Source of the DNA: Emmonsiellopsis sp. PD_33
Taxonomy: Eukaryota; Ascomycota; Eurotiomycetes; Onygenales; Ajellomycetaceae
Assembly: GCA_032988165.1 (NCBI GenBank)
Contig: JANTQF010000020.1
Location: 62,001 to 126,000, forward strand
Reading direction: 5' to 3'
Length of the DNA: 64,000 nt
Each line of letters starts with the position of its first letter. Position 1 is the stretch's first letter. This document shows, piece after piece, positions 60,098 through 64,000 of the stretch. The notes beneath the pieces were generated by a model. That model searched no databases. It saw only the letters and a list, made by a program, of their open reading frames with translations, and was not told the DNA's origin. Position numbers and translations under genes: made by a program.

Positions 60098-60318
60098 TGT
60101 GGTTTTCAGGATCATATAATCAGTTCACATGATCATATGTAGTTCATGGTTTTCAGGATCATATGACCAGTTCATATGATCATATGTAGCTCTATTGCAC
60201 CACCTAGTGCTACTATATACTACACCCCTTTTCATACTACAGTCTTGCCTATTTCATTGTATATAATTGCATGATCTTTTTGATAGCTTTCACAAAAAGG
60301 GACACCTTTGGAATTATA
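60098..60318 (+). repeat. 3' LTR of element III
   Basis: 221 bp, same length and structure as the 5' LTR, including both dyads. Preceded by the purine tract AGTGGGGAAGAA (60,086-60,097) and followed by AATT (60,319-60,322). Confidence 0.9.
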
Positions 60319-60322
60319 AATT

Positions 60323-61640
60323 ATCATTACTTCTTTATTATATCTCTATTCTATCTCATTTACTCTCAATACTATAGTAGTACTTAGTATTAGAGAATCT
60401 AATTTTTTAACTTACATTTCTTTATGCACTTTTTAGGATGAAGTTCCCAGTAGTCATCAGAAATATAACCTGATTTATTGTAGTGAGAGTACTTAAGGTA
60501 AGAGATGAACTTAGATTGTAAGAATTAGCCTTTAAGTGTATAGTTTAAAGATTTTTTCCTTTTAGACTTTATTAATATCTGAGAATTGAAGGACTTCTTC
60601 TTGTGCAGTGAATTTATAGTGATTTTCTACTTAAATAAGAATAATTTTTAATTCTTATAATATTACTCTATTTTATATAGAAATGCTAGTGTCTTTTCAT
60701 AATCCTTAGAATCTTCTTTTATTAGGTGTATATGAATCTGAATTTCCTCTTAGTAGTAGTTTATTAGGTTAGAACTGTACTATTCCTTCTGAATCTTATA
60801 GAGTAAGTATTTCTTCAGGTTGAGGAGATACTTGATAAAATCTCAGATAAATTAATTATTTCATTATTATATATTCATGTATCTTTTGATTGATTGTCAT
60901 TAGAGCACATTCAGATTCATGAAATGTAGTTGTAACTACACATAGAGGTTTTCTCAGATAAATAGTAAATTCTTCAGATTTACTTCATAATTCTTATAAA
61001 AAATATCTTATTAGTAGAGAGATTTCATGGTGAGCTTCTATACAGCATTCTAAATGTAATGTTTTTTAATAGTATAATAATCTTTATTACATTTAAATTT
61101 CATTTTAGTTTGGATGATGAAGTCCTCAAGCTCTAACATACTTTTCTCTTAATATTTAGAGGAGATATTAATTTTTAGATAGGTAGTTTAGTAGGATAAC
61201 TAGATTATTTCTATATGAGGCCTTTTCAAGATTTAATTTTAAGTTATAATTTTCTCCTATACAATCAGTACAGCTATCTCTTAATTCATTAATTCATTTT
61301 ATACTAGCTAGTCCTTCAGCACCTTTATGACATATTCTACCTTTTAGATTTTTCATTACATTTATAATTCTTTGATGCATTCTTCAATTACATATAGCTA
61401 TATAATAGATAGATATAGATCTTCATTATCTAACCCTTCATTACTTACAATTAATTTATAGTTGGATTTCTGTGGAGGATCCTGCAGAGAATCCTGCAGA
61501 GGTTTAAGTTATAGTTTGTTATTACTAGTCTCTTACTGTGTAGAGAGGTTAATGCACACTTGAGAGGTTCTCTCATAATTATTTATAGTCTTTTCATAAG
61601 TTATCTTACTGTTATTCATCTATTTCTAATGGATCATTCA
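60323..61640 (-). pseudogene. Family I gag relic, copy D
   Basis: Zinc-knuckle remnant at ~60,420-60,480 and the capsid region to ~61,640, aligned with copies A, B, E and F. Separated from its pol by element III. A near-duplicated GGATCCTGCAGAGAATCCTG at 61,478-61,497 corresponds to the doubled word in copy F. Confidence 0.75.
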
Positions 61641-61985
61641 CTCAGGGGTGAGCAAACAGAACTGTAATATTTAGCATTGAATATAAAAGACTTTTCAATT
61701 TGAAAGGCAGATTATGAGTTGTTGAACAGTGTAATGAGAATAGACAGGTAAAAATATATGTATATTTCAAATGTAGGGGTTATATAGTAATAGAACTATT
61801 TGCTAGTTCTTTTCATAAGAAACCTGTACAGCATATATATTAATAGCTAGCTACTAAGTATGCACCATGTATGCATTGCCAGGCACACTGCCAGGCACAC
61901 TACTGGGCCTGAGGTCCAAGATCCAAGATCTAAGAGCACACACAGTTGATCTATATGTGACATACAGTCTCCTTTATACATTATA

Positions 61986-62613
61986 GTATTAGTATGGGTT
62001 TACTTACATTTTATAGTGTTAGTACTGAAATCAACTGATTATTTGAGTTAGAATCTTATATTACTGCTGAGTTAAAGACTTGCTTTTAACTGAAAGCTCT
62101 CTCTTGAGTTCCCATGATGATTAGATTTTCTTGGGCTCTATTAGTAGCTATTAAACTCCTTTTACCACATCTGATGTAATTGAAGATAATGTAATTAAGA
62201 AGAATGAAGGATGCCTTATATAGGCTAAATCAGAGTGAAGGTTAAATAGAAGTAAAATATAAGATAATAATCATACTTTTCTTAATGATGTTAGAGTCTT
62301 ATGTGCTAGAAGATTATATTCTAACTATGAAATTCTACCATCACAGTGGATACCTTGATCAGAAGAAAAGAAGCTCCTAATGTTAGATTTAATAAAGAAA
62401 GTATGAAGAACACAGTGCAAGAAGTTAATTAAATAGTAGAATTAAATGAGAGATATGATTGATCCTAAAAACTAGTTAATAAAGTAGTCTAACTATTAGG
62501 AGATATGAATGATAGTTTCTCTAAGTATATTACTTATATATTAATACTCTAATGCTGATATAATACTAGTAGGTTTTTAAATATATTACTTTGATTTGAT
62601 ATTATCATACAAT
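61986..62613. other. Unassigned decayed DNA
   Basis: Flank of copy D. TTATAGTATTAGTATGGG and TTATAGTGTTAGTACTG near 61,981-62,028 form a short imperfect direct repeat. No gene recognised. Confidence 0.35.
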
Positions 62614-63365
62614 AATGGTTAAAGTATACATCAATGGCATATTTAGTGGTAGATACTTAAAGAAAGTAAATTCATAAGAAAAGATACAGATAGAGCTTCT
62701 AAAGGACTATCTTTATCTGTGCTCAGATGATATTTATAATAAAAATAGGATAAGCTCTATTTTTCATTATTCTTAATCTCTATTAACTGACTTCATAGAA
62801 CTTAAAATGCAGTATATGATAGCTTTCTAATAATATTCTTCAGGTATTTATAAAGCTTTTCTATAGTTAAAGCCAGTATAGCTTAGCAAGTAATTTACTC
62901 ACACAGAAGTTCTTTAGGTACTCTAAATAGAAGCCTGCTGTCATTCTTCCTATCTTTATCACAGCTAATTTGATGTACTTTGCAATTAGGAATCTCAGAT
63001 AAATAATTGATCAGTCTGAAGATACAGGATTAAAATTTGATAGAGCTTTGACTTTTTATAAGGATTAGACTTTATGATTATATGGGATTAGATCTTTATT
63101 ACTAACATTTATAATTAGGAAAATTTAAGGATTTAACAGCTATATGGGGGGAAATGTGTGAGAAGCAAAAAGATATACTAAGATATATTATTTGAAAATG
63201 AGTTTGGAATCTTTCTGAATTTCAGAAGGATAATGGGGAAATTATAGTAAATAAGATTATTATTAATCTAAATGTTAATATAATGGAAGATCTTAATTTA
63301 TCTGAGCTAATAGATAATGAATAGAAAGATACAGAGTAATTAATATATTTTTATAGGTTTCTCAT
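62614..63365 (+). pseudogene. Unrecognised coding relic
   Basis: From an ATG at 62,614 one frame runs about 90 codons with only four stops (VKVYINGIFSGRYLKKV, IQIELLKDYLYLCSDDIY, LLTDFIELKMQYMIAF). Further on, other frames read as SLLSFFLSLSQLI and, at 63,120-63,330, MCEKQKDILRYIIWK and NLNVNIMEDLNLSELI. It does not match any element in this window. It could be a host gene fragment or another transposon; I do not assign a function. It is cut by the copy of element II starting at 63,366. Confidence 0.3.
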
Positions 63366-63619
63366 TGTGAAGAGCTATACCCTTATACTCTATATCTATA
63401 GCTTGCCTAAACTTCATCTAATCTCTAACTGCCTGATCAGATACCTCTAACTAGGTCTTCACATGAACATTCATTTACTTCAACCTCACATAAATCTCTT
63501 CTGTTTATATCATATGATCTCACAATTTCTTTTCCTTTTTCCTTCCTTTCTCTAGTGATTATAATCTTGATTTTAGTATCTAGCTCATATAATCTATTAA
63601 TCAGAGTGCATCCATTACA
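63366..63619 (+). repeat. 5' LTR of element II, second copy
   Basis: TGTGAAGAGCTATACC to CCATTACA, exactly 254 bp like the two LTRs of copy 1. Confidence 0.9.
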
Positions 63620-64000
63620 TTTTGTAATTATTCATTTGATCTCTTCTCAGAGATCTCTAATATTATAGCAGAATCTTTCAAATATAACTCACATGTATAG
63701 TCAACTTCTTCAAATTCTAATAAATACTGGTAAAATGTCCCTATAGGATATTAGCTCTATACAACTCACTCAGTTCAGCTCCACTGGACAACATGTCAGT
63801 AAAAGGCCCTAAAACTCTGACAGTCTGTATTGATATCTCATGAGATATTCCTTCAACCCATATAAATCCTCTGAACTCTCTGAATCTGACTAGTCCTTTG
63901 CATCTATTATAAATACAGACCCCCTACATGAAGACAGCTCCTCTTCCCAGGATCCTGATGCTGATCTTCAAACCCTCATATAATAGCTTATAGAATAAGT
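63366..64000 (+). mobile_element. Element II, second copy, 5' end only
   Basis: A 254-bp LTR (63,366-63,619) followed by the leader and start of gag, colinear with 38,638-39,020 of the first copy. Runs out of the window. Differences from copy 1 are mostly transitions. Confidence 0.9.

Larger units (their letters stand above)
51892..60318 (+). mobile_element. Ty3/Gypsy element III, full length, 8,427 bp
   Basis: Two 221-bp LTRs (TGTAGTTTTTGGG / TGTGGTTTTCAGG ... CACA/TATA), 4-bp target duplication, gag, pol in the -1 frame, and an unusually long 3' region (57,688-60,097) holding a large gene relic on the opposite strand. Inserted in the gag-pol junction of family I copy D. RIP-like stops throughout, but all domains remain legible, so it is younger than family I. 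Confidence 0.92.
47068..61985 (-). mobile_element. Gypsy chromovirus family I, copy D, split by element III
   Basis: Minus-strand copy: leader to 61,985 (ending, in element sense, at TATAATGTATAAAGG, the same start as B and F), gag 60,323-61,640, element III (51,892-60,318), protease, RT, RNase H, integrase, chromodomain and antisense gene to 47,068. No 5' LTR; 3' LTR shared with C. Confidence 0.85.

Noticed and set aside
1..64000. Mitochondrial or alternative-code genome, because TGA often stands at Trp or Arg positions in an AT-rich sequence
   Set aside because: TAA and TAG are equally common at Gln positions, and Cys/His to Tyr and Asp to Asn changes show general C-to-T and G-to-A damage. 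The content is nuclear retroelements.

Overview
The window looks like a gene-empty, AT-rich heterochromatic block from a filamentous fungus, most likely an ascomycete (Pezizomycotina). The evidence is the set of nested Ty3/Gypsy, Ty1/Copia and Tad-like LINE relics, two Gypsy families with chromodomains, and mutation of RIP type: C-to-T and G-to-A transitions on both strands, stops at former Gln and Arg codons, Cys changed to Tyr in zinc knuckles, Asp changed to Asn in YxDD motifs, and almost no CG dinucleotides. No intact gene was found. The longest open stretch is 123 codons, inside a dead integrase.

Layout. 1-~5,114: 3' part of a Copia element (gag-pol in one frame, then 3' LTR). ~5,115-7,835: unassigned DNA with a ~41-bp minisatellite and a minus-strand relic containing an ~83-bp repeat. 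7,836-61,985: a nested array of one old chromovirus, called family I here, in order A(-), B(+), E(+), F(+), two small plus fragments, C(-), D(-). Some neighbouring copies share one LTR. A/B are head to head and F/C are tail to tail, so the block contains large imperfect inverted repeats.

Younger elements sit inside family I: a 571-bp TA-flanked MITE in A (8,683-9,253); a 147-bp MITE in B (15,394-15,540); a 2.26-kb LINE/tRNA-like composite in B (17,639-19,902) with 17-bp target duplications; chromovirus II in C (38,384-44,000; 254-bp LTRs, TSD TGTAT); and Gypsy III in D (51,892-60,318; 221-bp LTRs, TSD AATT). 61,986-63,365 is unassigned, and a second copy of II starts at 63,366 and leaves the window.

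How the parts relate: in families I, II and III pol lies in the -1 frame relative to gag. Families I and II end in a chromodomain, which would favour integration into existing heterochromatin and fits the nesting. The most unusual content is a long antisense gene relic between integrase and the 3' LTR in two unrelated families: about 570 codons in III (58,075-59,843, minus) and about 300 codons in family I (seen in B, C, D and F). Both contain cysteine-rich segments that look like a zinc-binding module. All coordinates were read by eye; element ends with TSDs are exact, and domain limits inside relics are approximate.
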